64,000 bases of DNA from Rickettsiales bacterium (lineage in GTDB: Bacteria > Pseudomonadota > Alphaproteobacteria > UBA8366). The DNA lies in the NCBI GenBank assembly GCA_002724555.1, contig PBOZ01000073.1, positions 1 through 64,000 of the forward strand, in the 5' to 3' direction. The notes under the pieces are model-generated. The model was not told where the DNA came from and ran no database searches. It worked only from the letters and a program-made list of their open reading frames with translations. Positions within the stretch are counted from its first letter, which is position 1; each line of letters begins with the position of its first letter. Of this stretch, positions 9,070 to 17,488 are shown piece after piece. The position numbers were made by a program, and so were the translations under genes.

Positions 9070-10473
9070 TTATGAGTTCACGGTTTGTATATAGTGGTCG
9101 CTGTCTCGATCAAATATCTGTACCATGTCCCGCAGCTCTGAAATTTCACGAAGATTCATTTTACTATCAGATTTTTGAGAACTTCCCCTGCGTTTTGGGA
9201 TTAATGCAGATCCAAAGCCAAGTTTGGCCGCTTCTTTTAATCTTATGTCTGTTTGAGTGACCGAGCGAATTTCGCTTGATAAGCTTATTTCACCGAAGAC
9301 GACCGTATCGGTGGGAAGTGGAATTCCCGTGACGGAGGACGTGAGTGCTGCTGCAACAGCGAGATCGGCTGCTGGTTCACCAATTCGTAGGCCGCCAGCA
9401 ACGTTCAAGTAAACTTCGTTTCTGGAGAAACTGAGTCCGCAACGGGATTCGAGAACGGCTAGGATCATAGCAAGACGGCCGGAATCCCATCCAACAACGG
9501 CACGCCTCGGCGTTGCTAATTGTGAAGATGCGACCAAGGCCTGGACCTCAATGAGAACGGGCCGAGTACCCTCCATACCCGCAAATACGGCGGAGCCAGT
9601 GACTTCGCCTTGACGGTCGGCGAGAAATAGGGCGGAAGGGTTTTCAACTTCGGCGAGGCCCTTATCGGTCATCTCAAATACGCCAATTTCATCTGTTGCA
9701 CCAAAACGATTTTTGACGGCCCTCAATATTCGAAACTGATGACCCCGTTCACCTTCAAAATAAAGAACTGTATCGACCATATGCTCGAGCACGCGCGGGC
9801 CAGCAATCGAGCCTTCTTTCGTGACATGTCCAACGATAAGCAACACGAAGCCATGTTTTTTTGCCAGACGGATTAATTCTTGGGCGGAGGCGCGAACCTG
9901 TGCCACCGAGCCCGGCGCGGAATCGAGCACATCGATATACATGGTCTGGATGGAGTCGATGACCACAAGTTCGGGGCCAACTGGTGCGTCTAATGTCGCC
10001 AAAATATCTGTTAGGTTTGTTGCGGTGGCGACCGAAACTGGCGCTTGTTCGACGCTAAGACGGCGAGCCCGCATTTGTACTTGATCGACCGCTTCTTCGC
10101 CGGTGATATACACGCAACGAATGCTTTTTGCCAATTGGGCTGTAACTTGCAGCAAAAGAGTCGATTTTCCGATACCTGGATCACCGCCGATCAGAATAGC
10201 AGAACCGCGAACAAGGCCGCCGCCGGTCACCCGGTCAAACTCATCGATCCCGGTTTTACTTCGGGGCACAGGCTCATCCATATCGGTGAGGCGCGACATT
10301 TCAATAAGCCGGCCGTGGCCGGCATTCCCTGAGGCTTTTCCCCCAATTGGTGCAGAACTCGCAATCTCTTCAATGACAGAATTCCATTCGCCACAGGCGT
10401 CACATCTGCCCATCCACCTTGGATGGATCGCGCCACAGGCCTGGCAGGTATAGCTTGCTCTCGACTTTGCCAA
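9070..10473 (-). CDS. radA: DNA repair protein RadA (Sms)
   Basis: RecA-like ATPase that promotes branch migration during recombinational repair, 467 residues. An N-terminal zinc finger is formed by Cys10, Cys13, Cys24 and Cys27 (CQACG ... CDACG). The Walker A motif GGDPGIGKST is at about residues 96-105, Walker B near VVIDSIQ, and the RadA-specific KNRFG motif follows. The C-terminal part is the Lon-protease-like domain with the sequence GRPSD-like region replaced by VAGGLRIGEPAADLAVAAAL. Length and domain order are normal. It lies 39 bases after mlaF and one base before cvpA on the minus strand. Confidence 0.97.
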   Translation of the reverse strand: MAKSRASYTCQACGAIHPRWMGRCDACGEWNSVIEEIASSAPIGGKASGNAGHGRLIEMSRLTDMDEPVPRSKTGIDEFDRVTGGGLVRGSAILIGGDPGIGKSTLLLQVTAQLAKSIRCVYITGEEAVDQVQMRARRLSVEQAPVSVATATNLTDILATLDAPVGPELVVIDSIQTMYIDVLDSAPGSVAQVRASAQELIRLAKKHGFVLLIVGHVTKEGSIAGPRVLEHMVDTVLYFEGERGHQFRILRAVKNRFGATDEIGVFEMTDKGLAEVENPSALFLADRQGEVTGSAVFAGMEGTRPVLIEVQALVASSQLATPRRAVVGWDSGRLAMILAVLESRCGLSFSRNEVYLNVAGGLRIGEPAADLAVAAALTSSVTGIPLPTDTVVFGEISLSSEIRSVTQTDIRLKEAAKLGFGSALIPKRRGSSQKSDSKMNLREISELRDMVQIFDRDSDHYIQTVNS

Positions 10474-10512
10474 GCTAAAGTTGCTCCCGCGGCATCACGT
10501 TGTTTTGCTTTA

Positions 10513-11292
10513 TCACAGTCGCCGCAACTCCATCTTAATTGGTCCCTCCGTGCGGCCATTAATAAATTGATCAACACGAGTGTCGCCGGATGTGTCGACT
10601 TTGTCTTTTGAACCCACCCAGGCGATTTTGCCTTCATATAGCATTGCGATTCGATCTGCGATTATACGCGAGCTCGCCATATCATGTGTGATGGTCAGCG
10701 TAGTTGCCCCTAAATCGCGAGTGCATTTAACTATTAATTCATTTATTATATCGCCCATAACGGGGTCGAGGCCTGTAGTCGGTTCGTCAAACAACATAAT
10801 TTCAGGCTCAAGTGCGATAGCGCGGGCGAGCCCAACTCGCTTGCGCTGGCCGCCGGATAATTCAGCGGGCAAAAGATATGCGAAACTCTTATCAAGTCCA
10901 ACCTGTTCCAATTTGGTAAAGGCGATCGACTCCGCCTCTTCGGCCAGCATACCCTTTCCGCGCCTCAGCCCAAAAGTGACATTGTTCAATACATTCATAC
11001 TGTCGAATAAGGCGGCGTGCTGAAATAGCATTCCGAACTTCTTATTAATGTCGTCTCGGTCATTTTCCGAAATGCCGATGATTGATTTACCGTCTATCTG
11101 AATATCGCCGCCGTCGGGCGTTAATAAACCTAGAAGACATTTTAGTGAAACCGATTTTCCACTGCCGGAGCCGCCCATGATTACAACAGATTCACCTTTT
11201 CGTATATCCAGGTTAAGGTCACTTAAAACCACTTTATCGCCGAAGCGCTTATGCAGGTTTTTAAGCCGAATTTTTGGCGGTTCTTTTATCAT
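10513..11292 (-). CDS. mlaF: Mla-type ABC transporter ATP-binding protein
   Basis: Cytoplasmic ATPase of the MlaFE lipid transporter family, which moves phospholipids between inner and outer membrane to maintain outer-membrane asymmetry. 259 residues. Walker A GGSGSGKS is at residues 40-47, the signature LSGGQRKRV follows, and Walker B reads IMLFDEPTTGLDP. The high similarity to Ttg2A/MlaF shows in the long Q-loop region (KKFGMLFQHAALFDSM). It overlaps mlaE by four bases. No mlaD-type substrate-binding gene is adjacent, so that subunit must be encoded elsewhere. Confidence 0.93.
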   Translation of the reverse strand: MIKEPPKIRLKNLHKRFGDKVVLSDLNLDIRKGESVVIMGGSGSGKSVSLKCLLGLLTPDGGDIQIDGKSIIGISENDRDDINKKFGMLFQHAALFDSMNVLNNVTFGLRRGKGMLAEEAESIAFTKLEQVGLDKSFAYLLPAELSGGQRKRVGLARAIALEPEIMLFDEPTTGLDPVMGDIINELIVKCTRDLGATTLTITHDMASSRIIADRIAMLYEGKIAWVGSKDKVDTSGDTRVDQFINGRTEGPIKMELRRL

Positions 11293-12092
11293 ATGCCGAA
11301 AAAGAGCTGACTGATGAGATAATCTAATATGAGAATCAATATTGCGGCAGCGACGACTGCATTCGTCGTTGCAGCGCCAACGCCTTGCGCACCTCCGCTA
11401 GAATGGTACCCCATGTAGCAGCCAAGGAAAGTCACTACAAATCCAAAGACTGCCGCTTTAACGAGTCCAGAGAAAACGTCGAAGAAAGTAACAAATTCAT
11501 AAGTCTTTTGGATAAAGATGGCCGCGTTAAAGTCGAGTTTGTAGACCCCGACAATGTAACCGCCAAATATGCCGATTACGTCTCCTACGAGAACTAATAG
11601 AGGTAACATCGTGAAACCGGCAATAATCCGAGGTACGACAAGGTATTTGATCGGATTGGTAGAAAGTGTCGTCAATGCATCGATTTGCTCTGTCACCCGC
11701 ATTGTGCCAATTTCTGCCGCCATGGCTGCGCCGATGCGTCCAGCAACCATCAAGCCGGCCAAGACAGGTGCCAATTCCCTTGTGATAGCGAGAACAACTA
11801 CTGAGCTTACTTGCGCTAATGCTGCGTCTTCTGTTACCCGGGCTGCGCCAGTATAACTTTGGAGAGCGATTACCATGCCGGAGAATAGCGTCGTCAAGCC
11901 AACTACGGGCAGTGAATAGAAGCCAACATCAATCATTTGTCGGCCTATCAAACGAAAATAAATGGGTGGCCGAACAAAATGCGACACAGTATTGATCATA
12001 AAAATCGATAACTGCCCAATGGTTGTCAGAAAGCTTAACGTGGCGGCACCAATTGGGCGCAAAAAATTTACACGCAGGCTATTTTCACTCAT
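11289..12092 (-). CDS. mlaE: MlaE family ABC transporter permease
   Basis: Inner-membrane permease of the MlaFE lipid transporter, 267 residues with five to six hydrophobic segments. The family region with VAGRIGAAMAAEIGTMRVTEQIDAL, containing the EIGTMRVTEQIDAL coupling helix, is clear near residues 115-140. Near the C-terminus the sequence HSSGGAQGVGAATTNAVV is typical. It overlaps both neighbours (alr stop at 12092 and mlaF start at 11292), consistent with tight translational coupling. The short N-terminal extension before the first helix is usual for alphaproteobacterial MlaE. Confidence 0.93.
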   Translation of the reverse strand: MSENSLRVNFLRPIGAATLSFLTTIGQLSIFMINTVSHFVRPPIYFRLIGRQMIDVGFYSLPVVGLTTLFSGMVIALQSYTGAARVTEDAALAQVSSVVVLAITRELAPVLAGLMVAGRIGAAMAAEIGTMRVTEQIDALTTLSTNPIKYLVVPRIIAGFTMLPLLVLVGDVIGIFGGYIVGVYKLDFNAAIFIQKTYEFVTFFDVFSGLVKAAVFGFVVTFLGCYMGYHSSGGAQGVGAATTNAVVAAAILILILDYLISQLFFGI

Positions 12093-13219
12093 TAATTAGT
12101 ACCAAAGTATTGGCGCCGATACCGGCGCCCCAACGATGTTAGGATTTCATATGGGATGGTTCCAGCGTCGGCGGAAAATTCATTGATGTCATAATGGGGA
12201 CCGATGAGCTGCACGGTGTCTCCAGCTTTCAATCCCTTAGCTTTGGTTGCATCGAACGTAATCAAATCCATCGACACCCTCCCGACGAGCGGCAGGGCAG
12301 TTTCCCCCCAATATGCTTTGGTCTTTTTACTCGCACTGCGAAGATAACCGTCGGCATATCCCACCGCAATGGTTGCAATTCTAGATTTGTCGGTGAATCG
12401 ATGCGTTGCACCATATCCGACGGTCTCTGGACTGTCTACGTCGCGAATCTGCAATACGATGCCATCGAGTCTTATGACTGACGCCATTGACTTTGGCAAC
12501 GTGTCGTTTGGCGCACCGCCATACAAGCAAATGCCTGCACGGACCATTTCAAAATGCCAGCCTTCACCGAGAAAAATGCCAGATGACGCGGCTAATGATC
12601 TTTGTGTTGTCGGGAGTCGGTTGGAAATCTCAAAAAAATCTGCCCGTTGCCTTTCATTCATTGGGTGTTCTGGGCAGTCTGCGCAGGCGAGATGACTAAG
12701 GAGATACCTGAATTCGAAGTCATTTAGCTGAGCGGGACATTCAGCTAGGCAATTCTGCTCGGCTCGTGACAGACCGAGACGCGACATGCCAGTATCGAGA
12801 TGGACGGCCGCAGGCATTGGCTGGTGTTTCCGACAAAAAGTTGCCCATGTGTCAATTTGTCCAAGATCATTTAGAGTCGGTAAAATCCTGTGGGTGCAAT
12901 AGTACTCGACTTCTCCTGGCATTAATCCATTCAAAGCAGTGATCTCGGCTTCTGGTAGCGTGTTTCGTAGCTTGATCGCCTCATCAATAGAGGCCACGAA
13001 AAAGGTGCGACAGCCTTCCCGCCACAATCGGGGTGCAACGTATTCAACACCCAGACCGTAAGCATCGGCTTTTACAACCGCGGCGCAAGATGCGGGCGCA
13101 ACTTTGTTTTTTAATAGGTTGTAGTTCGCTGAGATTGCATCCAGGTCAATTCTTAGCGTGGAGCGGACAATGCCCGCTGCTTTTGTTTCACCTTTGTGGA
13201 ATGTATTAGAAATTGGCAT
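12092..13219 (-). CDS. alr: Alanine racemase
   Basis: PLP-dependent interconversion of L- and D-alanine, supplying D-alanine for peptidoglycan. From ATG 13219 the protein has 375 residues. This start (MPISNTF) is preferred over an upstream one at 13318, because it leaves only a 14-base overlap with dnaB and removes a non-conserved N-terminus. The PLP lysine lies in AAVVKADAYGLG, the catalytic tyrosine region reads GYGATHRF, and the C-terminal domain has the conserved VGRVSMDLITFD. Length agrees with the family. It is coupled to dnaB upstream and to mlaE downstream. Confidence 0.95.
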   Translation of the reverse strand: MPISNTFHKGETKAAGIVRSTLRIDLDAISANYNLLKNKVAPASCAAVVKADAYGLGVEYVAPRLWREGCRTFFVASIDEAIKLRNTLPEAEITALNGLMPGEVEYYCTHRILPTLNDLGQIDTWATFCRKHQPMPAAVHLDTGMSRLGLSRAEQNCLAECPAQLNDFEFRYLLSHLACADCPEHPMNERQRADFFEISNRLPTTQRSLAASSGIFLGEGWHFEMVRAGICLYGGAPNDTLPKSMASVIRLDGIVLQIRDVDSPETVGYGATHRFTDKSRIATIAVGYADGYLRSASKKTKAYWGETALPLVGRVSMDLITFDATKAKGLKAGDTVQLIGPHYDINEFSADAGTIPYEILTSLGRRYRRQYFGTN

Positions 13220-14741
13220 CCTGATCGTTATGGTAAGTATCGAGGTCAGAGAATTTCGTGAGATCACCATTGAAGTGAAGCTCGATTGTTCCAACCGGAC
13301 CATGTCTTTGCTTTGCAACGATAACCTCGGCGATGTTACGGGATTCCTTTAATAAGGTATTGTGGAGTTCAGTCCGGTCTTGAAATTTATCCTCGGTCTC
13401 GTTGTCACGGCGCGCGGGCTGATCGCGTTGCAAATAGTATTCTTCACGAAAGATAAACATGACCACGTCGGAATCTTGCTCAATCGTTCCTGATTCGCGA
13501 AGGTCCGCAAGCTGGGGGCGCTTGTTTTCGCGGTTTTCGACTTGCCGGCTAAGCTGAGAGAGCGCGATTACCGGCACATCTAAGTCCTTGGCCAATGTTT
13601 TGAGGCCACGTGTGATCTCTGCAATTTCCTGAACGCGATTATCAGGCCTGCTTCCCGGTGACGCCTGCATCAATTGCAGATAGTCTATAATGATCATATG
13701 CAACTTTTTCTGGCTCTTCAGCCGACGCGCCCTTGTGCGCAGCGCTGACACAGAGAGGGCGGGCGTATCATCGATATAGAGAGGTAATTTGTGCAGTTCT
13801 TGGCTGGCTGTTGCTAATCGCTCAAACTCTTCCGCATTTATATCTCCGCGCCGGATTTTATCGGAGGGGACTTCAGATTGTTCGGCAAGAATACGTCCAG
13901 CCAATTGTTCGGCTGACATTTCCAGCGAGAAAAAAAGGACATGACCACCTTCCGTTGTCACACGGCCATGTTTGTCGACAATTTCTCGAAACGCTCTAGC
14001 GGAATTGAAAGCGATATTTGTGGCAAGCGCGGTTTTACCCATGGAGGGTCGACCGGCAAGTATTAAGAGATCTGATCGATGAAGCCCACCGAGCATTGTG
14101 TCCAATTCACGAAAGCCAGTTGTGACGCCGACAATATGGCTCTCGCGCTTGTAAGCTTCTTCAGCCGCTTGGAGGGCTAATTTAGCGGCATCTGCAATTT
14201 CGAAATAACTGCGCTCGAGAGTGCCCGTGGAGGCGAGGTCGTAGAGACGTTGCTCTGCCGCTTCGATTTGCTCGTTGGCCTTGGTGTCAATGTCGGGCTC
14301 GAATGCATCGTTGACCATATCCTCGCCGACAGAGATCAACTCACGTTTAAGATGAAGATCGTAGATCGATCGTCCAAGATCCTCGACATTGACAATCATC
14401 ACAGCGTTTGCGGCCAGATCGAATAGATACTCTCCGCCGCCGACATCGCTGAGTGCCGGGTCGCGTTCGAAATAATGTTTCAATGTCGGCGGGCTTGCGA
14501 CCTGTCCTTGTTCGATTAGCTTCGTAATAGCTTCGAAGATGCGACCCAGAACCGGTTCAAAAAAATGCTCGGGCCGGAGAAATTCGCTCACTTTTTCATG
14601 GGCACGATTGTTCGTCAGGATAGCGCCAATCAATGCAGCCTCGATCTCCGTATTGTGTGGCGGTACCCGATAGCTGGGATGATCGTCGACCGGGCCTCTG
14701 CCAATGGTAGCGAATGCAGTATCTGTTATCTGTGTTGCCAT
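13206..14741 (-). CDS. dnaB: Replicative DNA helicase DnaB
   Basis: Hexameric 5'-3' helicase of the replication fork, 511 residues. The N-terminal helical domain (PPHNTEIEAALIGAIL) is followed by the RecA-like motor with Walker A GRPSMGKTAL near residue 226, Walker B MIIIDYLQLM and the later motif VPVIALSQLSRQVE. The C-terminus has a conserved zone (DLRESGTIEQDSDVVMFI). No intein or other insertion is visible. The gene starts the unit downstream of the rplI terminator, and its promoter probably lies in 14742-14810. Confidence 0.97.
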   Translation of the reverse strand: MATQITDTAFATIGRGPVDDHPSYRVPPHNTEIEAALIGAILTNNRAHEKVSEFLRPEHFFEPVLGRIFEAITKLIEQGQVASPPTLKHYFERDPALSDVGGGEYLFDLAANAVMIVNVEDLGRSIYDLHLKRELISVGEDMVNDAFEPDIDTKANEQIEAAEQRLYDLASTGTLERSYFEIADAAKLALQAAEEAYKRESHIVGVTTGFRELDTMLGGLHRSDLLILAGRPSMGKTALATNIAFNSARAFREIVDKHGRVTTEGGHVLFFSLEMSAEQLAGRILAEQSEVPSDKIRRGDINAEEFERLATASQELHKLPLYIDDTPALSVSALRTRARRLKSQKKLHMIIIDYLQLMQASPGSRPDNRVQEIAEITRGLKTLAKDLDVPVIALSQLSRQVENRENKRPQLADLRESGTIEQDSDVVMFIFREEYYLQRDQPARRDNETEDKFQDRTELHNTLLKESRNIAEVIVAKQRHGPVGTIELHFNGDLTKFSDLDTYHNDQDANF

Positions 14742-14810
14742 ACAATGTAAGTTACACGCATCTGTCTTTCGAAGTTAATCTAAAAATCCTGTGGATAAGG
14801 AGGAACCTGT

Positions 14811-14846
14811 GGAAAAAACAACGGCGTCCCGAGTCGGGACGCCGTA
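14811..14846 (-). terminator. Intrinsic terminator after rplI
   Basis: On the minus strand, a 10-bp perfect stem (ACGGCGTCCC paired with GGGACGCCGT, loop of five bases; plus-strand 14821-14845) is followed by TTGTTTTTT (plus-strand 14811-14819). This is a textbook Rho-independent terminator. It lies 33 bases after the rplI stop and before dnaB, so it separates the rpsF-rplI unit from the dnaB-purF unit. Confidence 0.85.
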
Positions 14847-14878
14847 TTTGTAAGCTAGAGGAAAATATTACCAGATTA

Positions 14879-15550
14879 CTACTCTAGTTTTTCTTCTTCG
14901 TCATTTTTTCCGACCGAATCGGCATCTTCCTTTGTGGCTACTGCAACGGTATCTGTTTCTATAGAATCCTCGATCGGTTCTACTGCTGCTGTTTCCAATA
15001 GCTCGGTAGCATTGGAGGCAGCTTCGTCGGTATCAACAACCTGTTGCTCGTCCTCGTTGTCGCCCACAATTGCTCGGCCAAGTTTCGCTTGGATTTCTGC
15101 TTCTTCACCACTTCGGGCGACGTTCGCTATAACCGTTGCTTCGACCTCCGGGTGGAGGCGTATACGGAATTCGTGGAAACCAAGGGTCTTGGTTGGTCTG
15201 TCCACGATGACCTGGTCCCGCGTGATTGTAAAACCTGCTTCAATAACAACTTCTGCAATATCGCGGGCGTTCACCGAACCATAAAGCTGACCCGATTCGC
15301 CAGCACTTCGAATCACAATAACCCCGAGTCCGTCCAATCGACCGGCAATCGACTGAGCTTCGTCACGCCGTTTCAGATTGTCGGCTTCCAATTGTTGGCG
15401 CTGTCCCTCGAAATGCTCGAGGTTAGATTTCGTTGCACGAAGCGCTTTCTTCTGTGGTAACAGAAAATTTCGGGCATAGCCCGGTTTTACCTTAACAACG
15501 TCGCCCATCTGGCCGAGCCGTTCAATTCGTTCTAGCAAAACGACTTGCAT
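14879..15550 (-). CDS. rplI: 50S ribosomal protein L9
   Basis: Large-subunit protein binding 23S rRNA, 223 residues. I start at ATG 15550 (MQVVLLERIERLGQMGDVVKVK), directly preceded by a strong AAGGAGGAATGAT; an upstream in-frame start would cut into the preceding gene. The N-terminal L9 motif (KVKPGYARNFLLPQKKAL) and the long connecting helix are clear. The C-terminus has an extra acidic tail of about 50 residues (many Asp/Glu/Val), common in alphaproteobacterial L9 and absent in E. coli. Its 3' end lies just before a strong terminator. Confidence 0.97.
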   Translation of the reverse strand: MQVVLLERIERLGQMGDVVKVKPGYARNFLLPQKKALRATKSNLEHFEGQRQQLEADNLKRRDEAQSIAGRLDGLGVIVIRSAGESGQLYGSVNARDIAEVVIEAGFTITRDQVIVDRPTKTLGFHEFRIRLHPEVEATVIANVARSGEEAEIQAKLGRAIVGDNEDEQQVVDTDEAASNATELLETAAVEPIEDSIETDTVAVATKEDADSVGKNDEEEKLE

Positions 15551-15551
15551 A

Positions 15552-16490
15552 TCATTCCTCCTTGCTGGCAACCATCCATTTTTGGCGGAACCCAGCTCTT
15601 TGTTCGATAAGTCCAAGGAAGGCTACCAAAATGACGGGCCATCCGAACAACATCATCAAAATATAAAATAAGACTAATAACAGCATGCCAGCCGATAAAC
15701 GCCTGGCCGCTACGTGAATAACGGAAAGACCCACTAAGAAGAACGGCAACGCCATTATGAAGGCCGCATTTTTTGCTAAGTAACCGAGGGAACCCGGTAA
15801 AAGGGTTGCACCAATCAAAAGTACAGCCCCAAGAATACTTAGCCAGTTGGGCAGTTCCAGCATGGCAAAGTCAGGACTGGGACGCAGGTTGCGTTTGAAG
15901 CGCGACACCAACCCTTGCCCTAAGACGCCGTTTACAACAAGCATAACTAGCCAAGAGAGAGCAACAGTCCCGGGCAGTATCAACACTAAATTGGCGATGA
16001 TCTTCTGTTGTATTTCGACTGGTTGGCCTTCAAGAATAGTAGAAGTTGCCTCCGCCAAATAGGCGTGCACGCTCTCTTCGAAACCGCTGGTCGCAAAGCT
16101 TAACCAAAGCCAAGCGACAAACAAAAGACCGATGCCATATAGCGAAGCGCCAACGATCAGTTGGCCTGGTGGGTACCATTCAATATTTGCATGTGCATCT
16201 GTGCGTGACAAAAGTCCCTGTCGAACGAGAAGTACAACGGGTGCAGCATTTAAGAGAAAAAATATGAATGCGCCCAAAACACCACTAACTGCGATAATGC
16301 CCGCCGCTGCTATAGCACCAGCTATTACGCTTGCGGTTGTTCCCAGACTCAGTCCTATAACAAACAATGGTAACTGGCAGAAATAGGCCAAAAGAATGCC
16401 CCCAATTGAACCATGGGTTACCAAGGCGTAGAGAAGAGCGCTGATAACCCCTCCAGCTGCGATGGCCATCCATTGTTTCGTTAGGAACAT
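15552..16490 (-). CDS. DUF2232 family membrane protein
   Basis: 312-residue integral membrane protein with about eight hydrophobic segments. Its place between rpsR and rplI is typical of alphaproteobacteria, and the sequence pattern (LPFFLVGLSVIHVAARR near the end, after a GSLGYLAKNAAFIM segment) matches DUF2232/YybS-like proteins. Its function is unknown; the family fold resembles S-component-like or division-associated membrane proteins. It is separated from rpsR by 22 bases and from rplI by one base, so it is co-expressed with ribosomal proteins. Confidence 0.82.
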   Translation of the reverse strand: MFLTKQWMAIAAGGVISALLYALVTHGSIGGILLAYFCQLPLFVIGLSLGTTASVIAGAIAAAGIIAVSGVLGAFIFFLLNAAPVVLLVRQGLLSRTDAHANIEWYPPGQLIVGASLYGIGLLFVAWLWLSFATSGFEESVHAYLAEATSTILEGQPVEIQQKIIANLVLILPGTVALSWLVMLVVNGVLGQGLVSRFKRNLRPSPDFAMLELPNWLSILGAVLLIGATLLPGSLGYLAKNAAFIMALPFFLVGLSVIHVAARRLSAGMLLLVLFYILMMLFGWPVILVAFLGLIEQRAGFRQKWMVASKEE

Positions 16491-16512
16491 TCGTTGGTCC
16501 TGTCCTACGGCT

Positions 16513-16770
16513 TTATTGAATTACGTAAGGCAGTAAGCCAAGGTAGCGTGCGCGTTTGATTGCTTTTGCTAGCTCACGCTGTTTCTTGGTTGATACCGCT
16601 GTGATCCGGCTCGGCACTATTTTGCCGCGTTCTGAAATGTAGCGAGATAAAAGCTTCGTATCGCAATAATCGATTACTGGGGCATTTGGACCGGTAAACG
16701 GACAACTTTTGCGCCGCCGGAAAAACGGGCGACGTCCACCGCCGCCATTGCCGCTACGTCCGTTATTCAT
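16513..16770 (-). CDS. rpsR: 30S ribosomal protein S18
   Basis: Small-subunit protein that binds 16S rRNA together with S6, 85 residues. The conserved core ([19 protein letters not shown], then [20 protein letters not shown] and [13 protein letters not shown]) is complete. The N-terminus is glycine/arginine rich. It overlaps rpsF by four bases. S6 and S18 form a heterodimer and can repress their own mRNA in many bacteria. Confidence 0.97.
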   Translation of the reverse strand: MNNGRSGNGGGGRRPFFRRRKSCPFTGPNAPVIDYCDTKLLSRYISERGKIVPSRITAVSTKKQRELAKAIKRARYLGLLPYVIQ

Positions 16771-17240
16771 TCTTCAGTCTCCTTCTCGTATGCCGTTTCA
16801 GGGACTTCGTCGCCTGTGGTTTCGTTGCCAGCTTCAGCCGTTACAGCCTCTACCGCAATGTCTTCATTGCCAGCTTCGTCTTCGTCATGACTGCGTCGCT
16901 CAGCACGATCACGGTCGCCCTTGCCGTAAACCATAGGCGAAGCTTCGGCGCGCAATGCTTCAAGACGCATAGTCATATAACGTAATACATCTTCGTGAAG
17001 GCGGAGATTGCGCTCCATTTCCTGAATGGCCTCGGACGGCGCATCCAAGTTAAACAAGATATAATGGCCTTTCCGGTTTTTCTTCATCCGGTATGCGAGG
17101 GTGCGAAGGCCCCAATATTCGCGGCGGGCCACGCTCCCTCCGTTGTCTGAAATGATTTTTTCCATCTCATCTGCCAAGGTATCCACTTGGCCTGCAGAAA
17201 TGTCTTGGCGTGCTATAAACACGCTTTCGTAAAGCGGCAT
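16767..17240 (-). CDS. rpsF: 30S ribosomal protein S6
   Basis: 157-residue small-subunit protein. The S6 ferredoxin-like fold is clear in the first ~95 residues ([15 protein letters not shown], then [20 protein letters not shown] and the RNA-binding region LRYMTMRLE). The remaining ~60 residues are an acidic, Glu-rich tail, as often found in alphaproteobacteria. It is the first gene of the rpsF-rpsR-DUF2232-rplI unit and is preceded by a ~125-base leader and a good sigma70-like promoter. A purine-rich ribosome site (GTAGGGAGTG) precedes the ATG. Confidence 0.97.
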   Translation of the reverse strand: MPLYESVFIARQDISAGQVDTLADEMEKIISDNGGSVARREYWGLRTLAYRMKKNRKGHYILFNLDAPSEAIQEMERNLRLHEDVLRYMTMRLEALRAEASPMVYGKGDRDRAERRSHDEDEAGNEDIAVEAVTAEAGNETTGDEVPETAYEKETEE

Positions 17241-17364
17241 CCGTACACTCCCTACGGCTGTTGAATGATCCGGCGTCGGTAGTCTTTCAACCGTCGACTG
17301 CCCGGCTCTAGCTGACGCTTGAGCGCCAGCAAGGAGCTATGTAAGTCCCGCAAGTTGCGAGAAG
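17241..17364 (-). promoter_or_regulatory. Candidate S6:S18-type ribosomal leader
   Basis: The predicted rpsF 5' leader can fold: GTTGAA near 17281-17287 can pair with TTCAAC near 17261-17266, with the bases between forming an inner structure that includes ACCGACGCCGG, and CGG/CCG closing outside. S6-S18 autoregulatory leaders with conserved CCG bulges are known upstream of rpsF in many bacteria. I see a plausible stem but cannot align it to the family model, so this is a weak call. Confidence 0.25.
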
Positions 17365-17370
17365 ACCGGC

Positions 17371-17398
17371 AATATATCCATTTTATGAAGTTTGGCAA
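17371..17398 (-). promoter_or_regulatory. Predicted sigma70-type promoter of rpsF operon
   Basis: Read on the minus strand, a -35-like TTGCCA (plus-strand 17393-17398) and a -10-like TATATT (17371-17376) are separated by 16 bases. Transcription would start near 17364 and give a ~125-base leader before rpsF. This is the best promoter-like element in the gap between rpsF and fabD. Sequence inspection only. Confidence 0.5.
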
Positions 17399-17488
17399 AC
17401 GTTCCGCCGTGAAAAATTCACGCGGTCGCTTGACAGGTAAATGCCGGTTGTTTTGACTCAGGTCAACTCCAATAACGGACAAAAATTT

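Noticed and set aside
14934-15460. Plus-strand frames of 116 and 138 codons
   Set aside because: Antisense shadows of rplI; the L9 protein on the minus strand is clear.
17430-17458. TTGACA at 17430-17435 as a fabD promoter
   Set aside because: The hexamer is perfect, but no good -10 lies at the right distance (TTGACT at 17453-17458), so I did not list it.
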